Shown here piece after piece: positions 54,682-56,353 of a stretch of 56,353 bases of DNA. Origin of the DNA: Bacteroidales bacterium (lineage in GTDB: Bacteria > Bacteroidota > Bacteroidia > Bacteroidales > VadinHA17); assembly GCA_025454795.1 (NCBI GenBank), contig JALONT010000020.1, positions 1 to 56,353 of the forward strand, written 5' to 3'. The translations under genes were made by a program, and so were the position numbers. Every line of letters starts with the position of its first letter. The stretch's first letter is position 1. Under the pieces are notes generated by a model, which did not search any database, had not been told where the DNA came from, and saw only the letters and a list, made by a program, of their open reading frames with translations.

Positions 54682-56163
54682 ATGAAGAAATTACTATTCT
54701 TTTCAACCATAGCTGTTTTTCTGTTCTCAGCACAAAGAAGTGAAGCACAGGAAGTTAAGAAACTCACTCTTGATGAAGTGATAAGACTGTCAGAGGAACA
54801 ATCACCAAATGCCCTTATGGCAAAGCACAGATTCCGTGCAAGCTACTGGCAGTACAGGACATTTGTTGCACAGTACAGACCTTCTCTTACCCTTTCCGGA
54901 TCGACACCTGATTACAGCACAGCATTTAACAGGGTTTGGAACTCCAATACAAACCAATGGGATTATAAAGCTACAAATGTTCTTCAGACAATTGGCTCAC
55001 TTTCCCTTTCACAAAACATTGGTCTGACAGGAGGCTCTATTTCACTTGAGTCAGATCTTACCCTGGAAAACGATTTTGAAAATAAAACAGATAAATATAT
55101 AACTGTACCTCTGAGTATAAGGCTTAATCAGCCAATCTTCAGATATAATTCACTGAAGTGGCAGAAGAAAATAGAACCATTGAAATATGATGCTGCCAGG
55201 CAGACATTTCTGTCAAATATGGAAGCAGTTCACAGCCAGGCTGTTCAGTATTTTTTCTCACTGGCACTTGCACAGATAAACAAGCAAATCGCTGAAATGA
55301 ATTACCTGAATGCCGATACTCTCTGGCGAATGGCCCAGGGACGCTATCAGCTGGGAACTATAGCGGAAGATGAACTTCTCCAGATGCAGCTCTCATGGCT
55401 GAACTCGGAAACCTCGAGGAAAGAAGCTGAAATGAACCTGAGAGACAGAGAGATCCGTTTAAGGTCATTTCTCGGTTTCAATGAAAATGTAAGGTTAGAG
55501 CTCAGCTTACCGAATAAAGTACCTGATCTGCAGATTGATGTAAAAGAAGTACTTGATCTGGCTCACACAAACAATCCGGAACTGATCAATCATCAGCTTA
55601 CCCTTCTCAGTGCCCAGAGCAATGTGGCACAGGCTAAATCGGAAAAGGGGCTCAATGCCAACCTTACGGCATCATTTGGATTGAGAGACCAGGATCCTGT
55701 TTTTGAAAATGCTTATGCACAATCAAACCAGCAGCAGACAGTGAGAGTCGGAATAACAATGCCGATTCTTGACTGGGGTCTTGGACGCGGAAAGTACAGG
55801 ATGGCACAATCAAGCCTGGAGCTTGCCCAGGTTCAATCAAAACAGGCACTCACCGACTTTGACCAGAACCTGAATCTTGACGTAGAACAGTTTAACCTGC
55901 AGGCAGAACAGGTTAGAATTGCTGCCAAGTCAGATACTGTGGCAATGAAAATGTACGAAGTGACAAAACAAAGGTTCCTTATCGGTAAGATTGCTGTTCT
56001 TGAACTAAATAATGCCGATACCAAAAAAGACCAGAACAGAAGGGCTTATGTTCAGGCATTACAGAATTACTGGAATTACTTCTATAACCTTCGCACACTT
56101 GCCCTATACGACTTCCTTAATAAGAAAACTCTGGAAACAGATTACGAGAAGTTACTGTATTAA
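54682..56163 (+). CDS. TolC-family outer-membrane efflux protein
   Basis: A 493-residue outer-membrane channel component with a signal peptide (residues 1-23, FFSTIAVFLFSAQRSEAQ) and two long helical OEP-type repeats (about 25-260 and 265-490), rich in Q, L, A and N, with typical GRYQLGTIAEDELLQ and QRFLIGKIAVLELNNA segments at corresponding positions. Completes the adaptor-permease-channel operon. The ATG at 54664, overlapping the permease stop by 8 bp, is an alternative start giving six extra residues; 54682 yields the more standard signal peptide. Substrate unknown. Confidence 0.93.
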   Translation: MKKLLFFSTIAVFLFSAQRSEAQEVKKLTLDEVIRLSEEQSPNALMAKHRFRASYWQYRTFVAQYRPSLTLSGSTPDYSTAFNRVWNSNTNQWDYKATNVLQTIGSLSLSQNIGLTGGSISLESDLTLENDFENKTDKYITVPLSIRLNQPIFRYNSLKWQKKIEPLKYDAARQTFLSNMEAVHSQAVQYFFSLALAQINKQIAEMNYLNADTLWRMAQGRYQLGTIAEDELLQMQLSWLNSETSRKEAEMNLRDREIRLRSFLGFNENVRLELSLPNKVPDLQIDVKEVLDLAHTNNPELINHQLTLLSAQSNVAQAKSEKGLNANLTASFGLRDQDPVFENAYAQSNQQQTVRVGITMPILDWGLGRGKYRMAQSSLELAQVQSKQALTDFDQNLNLDVEQFNLQAEQVRIAAKSDTVAMKMYEVTKQRFLIGKIAVLELNNADTKKDQNRRAYVQALQNYWNYFYNLRTLALYDFLNKKTLETDYEKLLY

Positions 56164-56199
56164 AATATTATTTGTATGTTATAACGAGGGTGCCCTGAA

Positions 56200-56255
56200 T
56201 GGACGTCCACTTTCATCTTGACCTCATCCCCCCATGCCCCCTTCTCCCGGGGAGA
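56200..56255. repeat. G/C-rich intergenic repeat next to the right terminal repeat
   Basis: This holds a 10-bp palindrome TGGACGTCCA (56200-56209), a C-rich stretch with three C-runs (about 56226-56248) and a 6-bp stem TCTCCC/GGGAGA (56243-56255) directly before the right-hand terminal repeat. The C-rich stretch is on the opposite strand to, and similar in make-up to, the G-rich repeats around the DUF559 gene. No ORF is credible here. Confidence 0.55.
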
Positions 56256-56256
56256 G

Positions 56257-56353
56257 CTACCCTTTATACACATTTTTGTATTTAACTGAAATATAGATCT
56301 TTAGAGCTAAAAGAACCAGAATATATTTTCATTCTATTAGAGAATTAATCTTT
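56257..56353. repeat. right copy of the 97-bp inverted terminal repeat
   Basis: Reverse complement of positions 2-98 with one mismatch (the position matching base 65). It begins immediately after the TCTCCC/GGGAGA hairpin and runs to the last base of the window, so the true repeat may be longer. See the left copy for interpretation. Confidence 0.93.

Noticed and set aside
2-56353. Window as a circular plasmid or phage genome
   Set aside because: End repeats are inverted, not direct, and the content is chromosomal housekeeping genes with no replication, mobilisation or phage genes.

Overview
The window is about 56 kb of chromosome from a member of the Bacteroidota, probably Bacteroidales or a close relative. 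The evidence is the Bacteroidota-type division/cell-wall (dcw) cluster (no ddl, murB or murF; an extended MraY), a PorP/SprF protein with a type IX secretion (T9SS) gliding-type C-terminal domain, a DUF4783 gene, a PF14121-type porin, and promoters matching the Bacteroidota -7 element TAnnTTTG. No tRNA, rRNA, CRISPR array, prophage or complete insertion sequence was seen. Coding density is high and no gene-free stretch exceeds about 300 bases. The longest are 535-807 (G-rich repeats and the mraZ control region), 56164-56353 and 1-144 (inverted repeats at the window ends), 22995-23179 (heptad-repeat hairpin) and 16137-16306 (degenerate inverted repeat plus promoter).

Layout. 1-800: a dispersed-looking repeat, a small DUF559 endonuclease gene and G-rich short repeats. 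808-16136: a 15-kb one-direction dcw operon, mraZ-rsmH-ftsL-ftsI-murE-mraY-murD-ftsW-murG-murC-ftsQ-ftsA-ftsZ, with tight or overlapping junctions and an array of MraZ-type boxes in front. It makes lipid II and builds the divisome. 16307-31152: single housekeeping and envelope genes in mixed orientation: porin, LolC/E-type permease, NamZ-type muramidase (DUF1343), proC, an aminotransferase, an M28 lipoprotein peptidase, valS, a lipoprotein with a degenerate metallopeptidase motif, a glutamine synthetase, nadC and a DUF4783 gene.

31335-46471: rlmH, a very large NtrY-like sensor kinase, then a secretion/surface block: a 1406-residue T9SS-sorted Ig-like adhesin, PorP/SprF, a PD40/PKD protein, an unrecognised secreted protein, and a fusion of a two-component-type sensory propeller with a SpoIIE/PP2C phosphatase. 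This block is the most interesting functional neighbourhood. 46468-50055 (minus strand): rluB-type pseudouridine synthase, era, der and a lipoprotein. 50152-56163: glmM, then a three-gene export operon (HlyD-type adaptor, MacB-type permease, TolC-type outer-membrane protein) with no ATPase gene.

The two ends of the window carry the same 97-bp sequence in inverted orientation with one mismatch (2-98 and 56257-56353). Each copy is followed on its inner side by G-rich tracts, and one copy lies next to the DUF559 gene. A dispersed repeat family at which the assembly broke is the simplest explanation; a DUF559-linked repeat element is the more interesting one.
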